A DNA stretch of 64,000 nt from Epilithonimonas arachidiradicis (GTDB lineage Bacteria > Bacteroidota > Bacteroidia > Flavobacteriales > Weeksellaceae). The DNA lies in contig NZ_RAQH01000001.1 in assembly GCF_003610695.1 (NCBI RefSeq), positions 248,001-312,000 on the forward strand, read 5' to 3'. The position numbers and the translations under genes were made by a program. A model generated the notes under the pieces. It saw only the letters and a list, made by a program, of their open reading frames with translations, searched no databases and was not told where the DNA came from. Positions 42,188-50,653 of the stretch are shown piece after piece. Every line of letters starts with the position of its first letter. Within the stretch, counting starts at the first letter, position 1.

Positions 42188-44308
42188 ATGAAAGTAAAAT
42201 CAATCTTTGCAACAGCAGCCGTTGTTTTTTATGTTGGTGCCCAAGCTCAATCTATGACAAAAATTAAATATCCTGAAGCAGAAAAAGATGATCAAGTAGA
42301 CACTTACTTTGGTGAAAAAGTTCCAGATCCTTATCGTTACTTAGAAAATGATGTTGATGCTACTCAAGTTTGGGTTGATGACCAAGTAGAATTTAGCCAA
42401 AATTATCTTTCCAAAATCCCTTTCAGAGAAACGATTAAAGATCAATTGAGAGATATATGGAACTACGAAAAAATATCAGCACCGTTCAAAGAAGGCGATT
42501 ATACTTATTATTCTAAAAATAATGGTTTGCAGGCGCAATCTGTGCTTTATAGAACCAATAATAAAACCAAAAACGTTGAAGTTTTCCTTGACCCGAATAC
42601 TTTTTCTGATAAAGGAACGACTTCACTTTCGAATTTGTCGTTTAACAAAAAAGGCAACCTTGCCGCTTATTCTATTTCCGAAGGTGGAAGCGATTGGAAC
42701 AAAATCATCATCATCGATGCGATTTCTAAGAAACAAATCGATGAAACGATTGTTGACGTGAAATTCAGTGGGATTGCGTGGAAAGGTGATGAAGGTTTCT
42801 ATTACTCTAGCTATGATAAGCCGAAAGAAGGAACCGTTCTTTCCGGAATGACGGATAAGCACAAAGTTTATTTCCACAAATTAGGAACAAAACAATCCGA
42901 AGACCAATTAATTTTCGGTGGCGAAAAAACGCCAAGAAGATATCTTTCTGCAGGCGTTTCCGAAGACCAAAGATTCCTGATTATTTCAGCGGCTAATGCT
43001 ACCAATGGCAATGAGCTTTATATCAAGGATTTGAAAAATGGAGGTGACTTTGTACAGATCAACAAAGGATTTGACATTAATGCCGATATTGTGGATACAC
43101 AAGGCGATGACCTTTTCATCTTCACAGACAAAGATGCTCCGAATATGCGTTTGGTGAAAGTGAGCATCAAAAATCCAAGTCCTGAAAACTGGAAAGATGT
43201 TATTCCTGAAACTGAAAATGTTTTAAGCGTTTCTGAAGCTGGCGGCTATTTCTTCGGGAAATATATGAAAGATGCGATTAGCCTTGTGAAGCAATTTGAT
43301 AAGACAGGAAAATTGGTCAGAGAAATTGCTTTGCCGGGAAAAGGAACGGTTTCCGGATTTGGAGGTAAAAAAGAAGATAAGGATATCTATTATTCATTTA
43401 CCAACTACATTACGCCGGGAACGATTTATAAATATAATGTAGCTTCCGGAAAATCAGAAGTTTATCAGAAGCCAAAAGTGAAATTCAATCCGGAAGATTA
43501 TGTTTCCGAGCAGGTTTTCTACACTTCGAAAGACGGAACCAAAATCCCGATGATGATCAACTACAAAAAAGGAACTAAGCTTGATGGGAAAAATCCAACC
43601 ATTCTTTATTCTTACGGAGGATTCAACATCAGCCTTCAACCAAGTTTCTCTGTTGTGAATGCCATCTGGATGGAAAATGGCGGAATCTATGCTGTTCCGA
43701 ATATCCGAGGTGGTGGAGAATATGGAAAGAAATGGCACAATGCAGGAACCAAGCAACAGAAGAAAAATGTGTTTGATGACTTCATCGCTGCTGGAGAATA
43801 CTTGCAGTCGAAAGGTTATACATCAAAAGAATTTATGGCGCTTTCCGGGCGTTCCAATGGTGGACTTTTGGTTGGTGCGACGATGACAATGAGACCGGAT
43901 CTGGCAAAAGTAGCTTTCCCTGGTGTTGGGGTTTTGGATATGCTGAGATATAATAAATTCACAGCTGGCGCTGGTTGGTCTTATGATTATGGAACAGCAG
44001 AAGACAGCAAAGAAATGTTCGAATATCTGAAGTCTTATTCTCCGGTTCATCAAGTGAAAGCAGGAACTTGTTATCCATCGACAATGATCATCACAAGTGA
44101 CCACGATGATAGAGTTGTGCCTGCGCATTCTTTCAAATTTGGAGCTGAGTTGCAGGAAAAACAAGCTTGTAACAATCCAATTTTGTTAAGAATCGAGAAA
44201 AATGCAGGTCATGGTGCAGGACGTTCTACAGAACAGGTGATTGGCGAAAATGCTGATCTTTTGAGTTTTGCATTGTTCGAAATGGGAATCAAATCCCTGA
44301 AAAAGTAA
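42188..44308 (+). CDS. Prolyl oligopeptidase (S9A family), exported
   Basis: The 706-aa serine peptidase hydrolyses prolyl bonds in small peptides. A signal peptide (MKVKSIFATAAVVFYVGAQAQ) indicates a periplasmic protein. The propeller domain (about residues 90-420) precedes the alpha/beta hydrolase with nucleophile Ser in MALSGRSNGGLLVGA, Asp in SDHDDRVVPAHSFKF and His in NAGHGAGRS. The common nucleophile context is GGSNGG; here Arg replaces the second Gly. It is related to the flavobacterial prolyl endopeptidase used as a glycan-protein tool enzyme. Confidence 0.93.
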   Translation: MKVKSIFATAAVVFYVGAQAQSMTKIKYPEAEKDDQVDTYFGEKVPDPYRYLENDVDATQVWVDDQVEFSQNYLSKIPFRETIKDQLRDIWNYEKISAPFKEGDYTYYSKNNGLQAQSVLYRTNNKTKNVEVFLDPNTFSDKGTTSLSNLSFNKKGNLAAYSISEGGSDWNKIIIIDAISKKQIDETIVDVKFSGIAWKGDEGFYYSSYDKPKEGTVLSGMTDKHKVYFHKLGTKQSEDQLIFGGEKTPRRYLSAGVSEDQRFLIISAANATNGNELYIKDLKNGGDFVQINKGFDINADIVDTQGDDLFIFTDKDAPNMRLVKVSIKNPSPENWKDVIPETENVLSVSEAGGYFFGKYMKDAISLVKQFDKTGKLVREIALPGKGTVSGFGGKKEDKDIYYSFTNYITPGTIYKYNVASGKSEVYQKPKVKFNPEDYVSEQVFYTSKDGTKIPMMINYKKGTKLDGKNPTILYSYGGFNISLQPSFSVVNAIWMENGGIYAVPNIRGGGEYGKKWHNAGTKQQKKNVFDDFIAAGEYLQSKGYTSKEFMALSGRSNGGLLVGATMTMRPDLAKVAFPGVGVLDMLRYNKFTAGAGWSYDYGTAEDSKEMFEYLKSYSPVHQVKAGTCYPSTMIITSDHDDRVVPAHSFKFGAELQEKQACNNPILLRIEKNAGHGAGRSTEQVIGENADLLSFALFEMGIKSLKK

Positions 44309-44327
44309 AATTGCAATTATTATGATA

Positions 44328-44357
44328 AAAATCCCGAAATTAGTTTCGGGATTTTTT
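44328..44357 (+). terminator. Terminator after the S9 peptidase gene
   Basis: AATCCCGAAA and TTTCGGGATT pair around TTAG, followed by T6. Confidence 0.9.
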
Positions 44358-44410
44358 GTTTTTGGACAATAATTTGATACAAAAATCACTCATTTAAAAC
44401 CTTTATAACT

Positions 44411-44836
44411 ATGAAAAAATACACGTTAATTTCTGGCTTTGTAGCTGCTTTAGCATTAGTTTCCTGCAAAAAAAATGATACTAAAATGACTTCCGAATCT
44501 TATTCCACAGAAACAACTGTTACTGATGAGAACGGGAAAATCGATAGCGTCACAACAACTTCTATGGAGAAAACTGTGGACGGTAAGAAAGTACAGGAAT
44601 ATTCGGTTCCTTATAAAGCTGGGGATGGAAGTCGAGCCAAAGCTACTTTTACGGATAATGGGAAATCAAAAACCATTATTTTGGAAGCTAATAATAACAA
44701 GTTTGTTTTAGATTTCAAAAAGAAAACTGCAGAGGGAGAATTCTATGAAAGAAATACCATTTCCGCTGAAACCAAAGGCGATTCGCTTCTGATTTCTCAG
44801 GATAATCAGGTGATGCATTTGGTGAGAGTGAAATAA
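44411..44836 (+). CDS. Small lipoprotein of unknown function
   Basis: The 141-aa protein has a lipoprotein signal with LVSC, Cys19. The mature part is hydrophilic with a repeated-beta look (TTVTDENGKIDSVTTTSMEKTVDGKKVQEYSV, SRAKATFTDNGKSKTIILEANNNKFVLDFKKK). I do not recognise a family. It stands between two terminators and is monocistronic. Confidence 0.7.
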   Translation: MKKYTLISGFVAALALVSCKKNDTKMTSESYSTETTVTDENGKIDSVTTTSMEKTVDGKKVQEYSVPYKAGDGSRAKATFTDNGKSKTIILEANNNKFVLDFKKKTAEGEFYERNTISAETKGDSLLISQDNQVMHLVRVK

Positions 44837-44840
44837 AAAG

Positions 44841-44872
44841 AAAAGGGATTTAAAATTTTAAATCCCTTTTTT
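44841..44872. terminator. Bidirectional terminator between convergent genes
   Basis: AAAAGGGATTTAAAATTTTAAATCCCTTTTTT is a near-perfect palindrome with A and T ends. Confidence 0.9.
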
Positions 44873-45331
44873 ACCTTCCAGAAGCATTTCTATCATTTTG
44901 ATTTTCCGGCGTTCGCGCGTTTCTTCTTTTTTAGCATCTTCTATCCAACGGATATATTCTTTCCTGTGCGTGTAAGACATTTTATCATAGAATTCTTTCG
45001 CTTTATCGTTTTGATTAAGTAATGCCTGAACATCATCGGGAACAATAACAATTCGTTCTTCTTTGTCTTCCCAAAGCTTAACTTCAACAATATCTCCAAA
45101 TGTCTTTCCTAATTCTATTCTAATCGCTTGAGTCAATCCCAATCTGTGACAACCGCCGCCCATATTGGCAAGGCTGCTTCTGTATTCCACTTTATCATCA
45201 AGCAGAACTTTGACTTTAACCTGTCCTTTTTTTCCAAATAATTCAATTGTATCAAAAGGAAAATTGATAAAGGCAGCATTGATGTCTTGGTGCTGCTGGA
45301 TTTCTGCGGAAAAGATAATTGGTTGAGTCAT
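44858..45331 (-). CDS. DUF1905/YdeI (OmdA)-type protein
   Basis: The 157-aa protein has an N-terminal DUF1905 domain (IIFSAEIQQHQDINAAFINFPFDTIELFGKKGQVKVKVLLD, LGLTQAIRIELGKTFGDIVEV) and a C-terminal YdeI/OmdA helix (LLNQNDKAKEFYDKMSYTHRKEYIRWIEDAKKEETRERRK). The combination is frequent in soil and freshwater bacteria, with no clear role. Its ATG follows the terminator of the upstream gene by about 10 bases, and its end overlaps the bidirectional terminator. Confidence 0.82.
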   Translation of the reverse strand: MTQPIIFSAEIQQHQDINAAFINFPFDTIELFGKKGQVKVKVLLDDKVEYRSSLANMGGGCHRLGLTQAIRIELGKTFGDIVEVKLWEDKEERIVIVPDDVQALLNQNDKAKEFYDKMSYTHRKEYIRWIEDAKKEETRERRKIKMIEMLLEGKKGI

Positions 45332-45340
45332 CGTTTAAAA

Positions 45341-45371
45341 TAAAAAATCCCGAACTCAAATGTCGGGATTA
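45341..45371 (-). terminator. Terminator of the 45379-47340 gene
   Basis: On the minus strand AATCCCGA and TCGGGATT pair around CATTTGAGT, followed by T6. The next gene starts at 45331. Confidence 0.8.
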
Positions 45372-45378
45372 TTTTATT

Positions 45379-47340
45379 TTATTTTTTTATAATGGAAATT
45401 ATATTATTTCCAGCTTTTGTTTTTACTAGTACATAATATTTACCAGTAGGAATATTTGAAATATTGTATTTTGAATTTTTGTCAAATGATTTTACTAATT
45501 TTCCACTTGAATCTATTACATCAATAGATATTATATCAGTATTATTTGGAATGTTTAGACTAAAATTGTCTATCACAGGATTTGGATAAATAGTGTAGTT
45601 TTCTATTTTATTTTCATTTAATCCAAGAATATTTGTGTCGACTGTAACAGAGCAATTACTTTGGCTTATAACAACGCTATAATCTAAATAATTATTTTCA
45701 TTCTCAACATCAATATAATATGTATTAGCATTTGTAATTAATACATTGTTATAATACCATTGATATGAATATTCAGAATTGTTAATAACAGAAAGTCTAG
45801 GAGAATTATATTGTAAATTGATATTATTAATATTTAAATCGGATTTCTTTACATCAACAACTCTTGGCCAGCTTTCTATATTATTGATAGTTTGAGTCAC
45901 AAATATTTTTGTATCATTAATATAATTCAAATTAAAAGAATTACCGGAACCAAGTAAATTAGTTAATTGTGAATCAGAGTACCATTTAATGTTTTCACCA
46001 ATTGCTGAAAAATTTAAAGAATTATCATTAGTACACAATAGCTTATTTCCATTAACAATAGGTTTTTTGATTTTGTTAAAAGTAGGGGCATTGGTATTGA
46101 ATTGTCCAATTCCTGCGGACAAAGGAGGCGAATAAACATTGTAATTTATAAAGTTTTCTCGGTAATTATAACCAGCATAGTACAAATTGCCGAGATTGTC
46201 TATATCCAATGCATGAGAAAAGTAACCACTATCATTGCGAATATCATTTCTAAATTTAAAATCTCCATTGTTGTCAAATTTTTCAAAAAAAACATTATAT
46301 CCATTATCATAATAACTTCCTGTTAAATAAACATTACCAGAAAAATCTGTTTTCATGTCTACATAATTGGAAGAAAAATCATAGTTAAAAGAATATCGGC
46401 TTCCATTTTTTATCCAAACAGGATTATTATTAGAATCAAGTTTTGCAATAAAAGGTGTAGAATAACCACAGCATTTGTAAGAATTAATAACTACATTATC
46501 GAGCTTTAAGGTCTCGCGATAAGTTCCGGATATAACTATTTCATTACTATGTGTTAAAGATATTTTTGGAGATCTATACGTTCTTCCTGTCGAGGATTTT
46601 ATCCAGAGAAAATTACCGTCTGTATCAATTTTACTCCAAAACATATCATCATAACCGCCAGCATCATTTGTTAATGTAAATCTGTCTATAGTGATCGTAT
46701 CAGCAGCAAAAATCCCGATCAAATAAATATTTCCAAAACGATCAACGTCAATATCAGAAATAGAAATAGCATCGGAATAATTATATCTATTCGACTTTTT
46801 CCAAACAGTTTCACCATTAGGATTTAGTTTAGCCAAAAAAAATGTGTCTCCACGTCCTCCAGCTAGATATATATTTTCTTGTTCATCGAATGATATGGCT
46901 GTGCCATAACCGTAGTTCTCATTATTAAAGTTATTAAGCCACAATTCATTGCCATTAGAATCATATTTTGCGATAAAGATTTTACTGTCAATTTGTCCTG
47001 ATAGGTAATAGTTCCCATTATCATCAGATTCTACGGTTATTTTGTCTCCATAACTTCCTCCTCCGTCTATACTTTTAAGCCAAAGAACCTCTTTATTCGA
47101 ATTAATTTTTGCAAGATAAATATCTCTGTAATAATCATCAGGAGAAGAAATAGAAAAATTACCTAAACTGAAATTTAATCTATAATATCCTGCAAGAATC
47201 ATATTCCCATCGCCATCCACTTTCAAATCAATTGCATTATAGTTTTGGGACGTTCCAGTAGCTTTAATTCCCCAAGTCCAAGATTGAGAATAAACAAGAT
47301 TAAGCGTTAATAGGAAATTAAAAATAAATATTTTTTTCAT
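45379..47340 (-). CDS. T9SS-exported beta-propeller-type (SBBP-repeat-like) protein
   Basis: A signal peptide (MKKIFIFNFLLTLNLVYSQ) is followed by a run of about ten repeats of roughly 45 residues with the pattern D..GN.YLAG.....F.AKLN.NGE..W (about 25-430), as in SBBP or seven-bladed propeller proteins. An Ig-like segment follows (about 440-560), then a type A T9SS sorting domain (NYTIYPNPVIDNFSLNI ... GKYYVLVKTKAGNNIISIIKK). At 653 aa it is probably a surface or secreted protein of unknown ligand. Codon use is very AT-rich. It has its own upstream and downstream terminators. Confidence 0.78.
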   Translation of the reverse strand: MKKIFIFNFLLTLNLVYSQSWTWGIKATGTSQNYNAIDLKVDGDGNMILAGYYRLNFSLGNFSISSPDDYYRDIYLAKINSNKEVLWLKSIDGGGSYGDKITVESDDNGNYYLSGQIDSKIFIAKYDSNGNELWLNNFNNENYGYGTAISFDEQENIYLAGGRGDTFFLAKLNPNGETVWKKSNRYNYSDAISISDIDVDRFGNIYLIGIFAADTITIDRFTLTNDAGGYDDMFWSKIDTDGNFLWIKSSTGRTYRSPKISLTHSNEIVISGTYRETLKLDNVVINSYKCCGYSTPFIAKLDSNNNPVWIKNGSRYSFNYDFSSNYVDMKTDFSGNVYLTGSYYDNGYNVFFEKFDNNGDFKFRNDIRNDSGYFSHALDIDNLGNLYYAGYNYRENFINYNVYSPPLSAGIGQFNTNAPTFNKIKKPIVNGNKLLCTNDNSLNFSAIGENIKWYSDSQLTNLLGSGNSFNLNYINDTKIFVTQTINNIESWPRVVDVKKSDLNINNINLQYNSPRLSVINNSEYSYQWYYNNVLITNANTYYIDVENENNYLDYSVVISQSNCSVTVDTNILGLNENKIENYTIYPNPVIDNFSLNIPNNTDIISIDVIDSSGKLVKSFDKNSKYNISNIPTGKYYVLVKTKAGNNIISIIKK

Positions 47341-47369
47341 AGGTTAATTAATTTGTATTAAAAATAAAC

Positions 47370-47396
47370 AAAATCCCGAAACTAATTTCAGGATTT
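47370..47396 (-). terminator. Terminator after glyS
   Basis: On the minus strand AATCCTGAAA and TTTCGGGATT pair around TTAG (one T-G pair), followed by TTGTTTATTTTT. Confidence 0.65.
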
Positions 47397-47437
47397 TTAT
47401 TTTATATAAGATTTGTCAGTCTGAGGCTCTCAAAGAC

Positions 47438-48979
47438 TTAAATCTTAGAAAGCAAAGTCCTAAAATTCACTTTCTCATCAATAATCCTTCTCAGTTCAGA
47501 AACCGGAACTCTTTCTTGTTGCATTGTATCTCTGTATCTAAGGGTTACAGTGTTGTCGTTCAGAGAATCGTGGTCAACAGTGATGCAGAAAGGCGTTCCA
47601 ATCGCATCCTGTCTTCTGTAACGTTTTCCGATACTGTCTTTCTCTTCAAAAATCACATTGAAATCGAACTTCAGATCGTTGAAAATCTTATCGGCAAATT
47701 CAGGTAGTCCATCCTTTTTAACTAATGGAAGAATTGCTGCTTTTACAGGTGCCAAAGCCGGCGGAAGGCTCAAAACAGTTCTTTCCGAACCATCTTCCAA
47801 AACTTCATCTTTCAGTGAGTTGGAGAAAATCGCCAGGAATAATCTGTCCAGACCAACCGATGTTTCTACAACATAAGGCACATAATTCTCATTTCTTTCC
47901 GGGTCAAAATACTGGATCTTTCTGCCAGAGAATTTCTCATGAGCCGAAAGGTCAAAGTCAGTTCTACTGTGGATTCCTTCCAATTCTTTGAATCCGAATG
48001 GGAAATTAAATTCGATGTCAGCAGCAGCATTGGCATAATGCGCCAGTTTTTCGTGGTCGTGGAAACGGTAATTGTCCTCTCCTAAACCAAGCGCCAAGTG
48101 CCAGTTAAGACGTGTTTTCTTCCACTGCTCGTAGAATTCCAGTTCCGTTCCCGGTGGAACGAAATACTGCATTTCCATCTGTTCAAATTCTCTCATTCGG
48201 AAAATAAACTGTCTCGCAACAATCTCATTTCGGAATGCTTTACCGATCTGAGCAATCCCGAAAGGCAGTTTATAACGAGAAGTTTTCTGAACATTAAGAT
48301 AATTCACGAAAATACCTTGAGCAGTTTCTGGTCTTAAGTAAAGGTCCGTTGCAGAATCTGCAGAAGCACCCAATTTTGTCCCAAACATAAGATTGAATTG
48401 TCTCACTTCCGTCCAGTTTTTAGAACCAGTGTCCGGGTCAGCAATTTCCAATTCCTCAATCAAAGCTTTGACATCGGCAAGGTCTTCTTTTTCAAGAGAT
48501 TTTGCCAGTCTGGAAAGGATAGCCTCTCTTTTTGCTCTGTACTCCAAAACTCTAGGATTGGTTGCTACAAATTCAGCTTTGTCGAAAGCGTCACCAAAAC
48601 GTTTTGCCGCTTTTTCTATTTCTTTATTTTCCTTGTCTTCGATTTTGGCGCAGTAATCTTCCACCAAAACATCCGCACGGAAACGTTTTTTAGAATCTTT
48701 GTTGTCAATCAACGGGTCGTTGAACGCATCCACGTGTCCGGAAGCTTTCCAGATGGTTGGGTGCATAAAAATAGCAGAATCAATCCCCACGATATTTTCG
48801 TTCAGCTGAACCATCGCTTTCCACCAGTATTGTTTGATGTTATTTTTCAGTTCCGCGCCGTTCTGCCCGTAATCGTAGATGGCCGAAAGTCCGTCATAGA
48901 TTTCGCTGGAAGGAAAAATAAAACCATATTCTTTAGCGTGGGAAACCACTTTTTTGAAAACATCTTCTTGCTTTGCCAT
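47438..48979 (-). CDS. glyS: Glycine-tRNA ligase (dimeric class II type)
   Basis: This enzyme charges tRNA-Gly. The 513-aa alpha2-type protein shows RRGFIFPSSEIYDG-like motif near the start (GFIFPSSEIYDGLSAIYDYGQNG), DLYLRPETAQGIFVNYLNVQ, PFGIAQIGKAFRNEIVARQFIFRMREFEQMEMQYF (motif 2 region) and ETSVGLDRLFLAIF (motif 3). It corresponds to the eukaryotic and Bacillus-like GlyQS form, not the E. coli alpha2beta2 form. It lies alone with a terminator behind it. The plus-strand open frames opposite are shadows. Confidence 0.95.
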   Translation of the reverse strand: MAKQEDVFKKVVSHAKEYGFIFPSSEIYDGLSAIYDYGQNGAELKNNIKQYWWKAMVQLNENIVGIDSAIFMHPTIWKASGHVDAFNDPLIDNKDSKKRFRADVLVEDYCAKIEDKENKEIEKAAKRFGDAFDKAEFVATNPRVLEYRAKREAILSRLAKSLEKEDLADVKALIEELEIADPDTGSKNWTEVRQFNLMFGTKLGASADSATDLYLRPETAQGIFVNYLNVQKTSRYKLPFGIAQIGKAFRNEIVARQFIFRMREFEQMEMQYFVPPGTELEFYEQWKKTRLNWHLALGLGEDNYRFHDHEKLAHYANAAADIEFNFPFGFKELEGIHSRTDFDLSAHEKFSGRKIQYFDPERNENYVPYVVETSVGLDRLFLAIFSNSLKDEVLEDGSERTVLSLPPALAPVKAAILPLVKKDGLPEFADKIFNDLKFDFNVIFEEKDSIGKRYRRQDAIGTPFCITVDHDSLNDNTVTLRYRDTMQQERVPVSELRRIIDEKVNFRTLLSKI

Positions 48980-49186
48980 AATTTATGTTGAATTGAAGTG
49001 CAAAAGTAGGAATTTTACAGCAAATTTTTCGTATTCATTTTTATAGGATTTGGGCGCATCCCTTTGTTTCTCCAACGCTTTTCCCGAACCGAAACAAGCG
49101 GGTCGTTCTACGGGAAGTCGCTCTGCGTCTAAGGCGCAGGAGCTCTAACAATGCCCTCCGCACTTGCGCAGCTGGCGCACAATAGA
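48980..49186. other. Spacer with GC-rich palindromic strings
   Basis: It contains AAGCGGGTCGTTC, GCTCTGCGTCTAAGGCGCAGGAGC (a 24-base near-palindrome) and GCGCAGCTGGCGC, stronger GC than the surroundings. It resembles further mosaic intergenic repeats, but I find no second copy in the window. No gene is seen. Confidence 0.4.
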
Positions 49187-49214
49187 AAAACTCCGACTTC
49201 ACTAGGCGGAGTTT
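49186..49214 (-). terminator. Terminator of the 49239-49724 gene
   Basis: On the minus strand AAACTCCG and CGGAGTTT pair around CCTAGTGAAGT, followed by T5. Confidence 0.75.
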
Positions 49215-49238
49215 CCAAATATGGAGATTGAAAGACTT

Positions 49239-49724
49239 TTAAAAATTGTAACTCATCGCAACGCCATTACCTGCACTTTCTATTTTGAAATACGGTCTGA
49301 AAGCTGTCGATTCCCCATTTTCTATTGCTACTGCTTTTTTTGCATTTTTGTCGGCAGCAAGAGCAAATGGAATACCGATTCCTATCAGACCTGCGCCGGC
49401 AGCAACTAAGCCCCAGCCTTTAGACTCTGCTTTCCAAGTTTGTTTCACACCATTGACGTAGGCGGTTTTGTTGCCTCCTGCCAATAACCTTCCGATGCCA
49501 AAACCAAGCGTAAATCCGCCTGTGTAAGCAAAGATTTCACCAACTGTTTTATTAGTTCTTGCTTTTTTGAAATAGTCTCTTGCGTCAGGTTTTGTAAACA
49601 CGTCTTCGTACTTTGAGAACTTATACTTAACGCCGTCTTTTATCAGTTTATTTTTCTGGTAGCTTACCTGCCCAAAAGATAATTGACTAAGAATCACCGT
49701 CAGAATTAAAATTGATTGTTTCAT
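49239..49724 (-). CDS. Exported protein with glycine-rich hydrophobic segments
   Basis: The 161-aa protein has a signal peptide (MKQSILILTVILSQLSFGQ) and two hydrophobic Gly-rich stretches (GEIFAYTGGFTLGFGIGRLLAGG; GWGLVAAGAGLIGIGIPFALAAD), like a small glycine-zipper hairpin in the membrane. It ends in strands (FRPYFKIESAGNGVAMSYNF). The family is unknown to me. Confidence 0.65.
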   Translation of the reverse strand: MKQSILILTVILSQLSFGQVSYQKNKLIKDGVKYKFSKYEDVFTKPDARDYFKKARTNKTVGEIFAYTGGFTLGFGIGRLLAGGNKTAYVNGVKQTWKAESKGWGLVAAGAGLIGIGIPFALAADKNAKKAVAIENGESTAFRPYFKIESAGNGVAMSYNF

Positions 49725-49854
49725 AGATTAGTTTTAAAAATTTCTCAAAAATAGAAATTTAAATATGATATGAAACTCAATTGCAGGATAAAAATTCACT
49801 ACAACTATTCTAAAAGCAAAATTTACACAGCAAATAGATTATGGAGAAAATCTC

Positions 49855-49863
49855 TACTTTTGC
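49855..49863 (+). promoter_or_regulatory. Predicted -7 box adjacent to a start codon
   Basis: TACTTTTGC fits TAnnTTTG and ends 3 bases before the ATG at 49867, so the mRNA may begin at the start codon. Confidence 0.5.
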
Positions 49864-49866
49864 CCA

Positions 49867-50568
49867 ATGTTAGACATTCTTTATCAAGACGACTACCTTA
49901 TCGCCATCAACAAGCCGAGCGGACTTTTGGTTCATAAGTCAAAATATGCCGGCCCGGCAGATGAATATGCGGTAGATAAATTGAAGAGTCAAATTGACAA
50001 AAAGGTTCATCTTGTTCATCGTCTCGACCGGAAAACATCGGGTGTTTTGCTATTTGCTTTTGATAAAGAAACCCTAAAATTAATAAGTGACCAGTTTATG
50101 AATCGCGAAGTTGAGAAGAAATATCTGGCGATTCTGCGTGGTTGGACAAAAGAGGAAGAAACGATTGATTACGATTTGACCAATGAAAATGAAATCGTTC
50201 AAAATGCAGTTACGTACTACAAACGACTGATGATTTCCGAAATAGATTTACCATTTCTAAAACATCCGACTTCCCGTTATTCTTTGGTAGAAGCGATTCC
50301 CGAAACGGGTAGATTTCATCAATTGAGAAAGCATTTCAAACATATTTTGCATCCGATTTTAGGTTGCAGAAAACACGGTTGCAACAAGCAGAATAAATTG
50401 TGGTTGAATACGTTTAACGTGACTGCAATGCCTTTGCATTCGCATCAGCTTAATTTCCAGCACCCAATTACCAAAGAAGATATTTCCATCGATGCAAGTC
50501 TGAATGTGAATCCCGGCTTTTTAGAAATTGGAAAAATCTTAGGTTTTGATCTTGAGGAATTTACTTAA
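49867..50568 (+). CDS. truC: RluA-family pseudouridine synthase, TruC-like
   Basis: This enzyme isomerises uridine to pseudouridine, probably at U65 of tRNA. The catalytic Asp is in VHLVHRLDRKTSGVLLFA (about residues 58-75). The start LDILYQDDYLIAINKPSGLLVH and the tail GRFHQLRKHFKHILHPILGCRKHG match TruC rather than RluA/C/D. There is no S4 domain. The 233-aa length is normal for TruC. The frame begins at the only ATG that keeps the conserved N-terminus. Confidence 0.88.
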   Translation: MLDILYQDDYLIAINKPSGLLVHKSKYAGPADEYAVDKLKSQIDKKVHLVHRLDRKTSGVLLFAFDKETLKLISDQFMNREVEKKYLAILRGWTKEEETIDYDLTNENEIVQNAVTYYKRLMISEIDLPFLKHPTSRYSLVEAIPETGRFHQLRKHFKHILHPILGCRKHGCNKQNKLWLNTFNVTAMPLHSHQLNFQHPITKEDISIDASLNVNPGFLEIGKILGFDLEEFT

Positions 50569-50590
50569 TTTTTAGAAAGCTTTAAAAAGC

Positions 50591-50617
50591 AAAAGCCTCT
50601 CAATTTGAGAAGCTTTT
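50591..50617. terminator. Bidirectional terminator between convergent genes
   Basis: AAAAGC and TCTCAA pair with TTGAGA and GCTTTT with single bulges. Confidence 0.7.
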
Positions 50618-50653
50618 CCAATTAATTTTTCATCAATTCATTTTTACTAACTA

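Noticed and set aside
48398-48991. 197-codon plus-strand open frame opposite glyS
   Set aside because: Antisense shadow of glyS.
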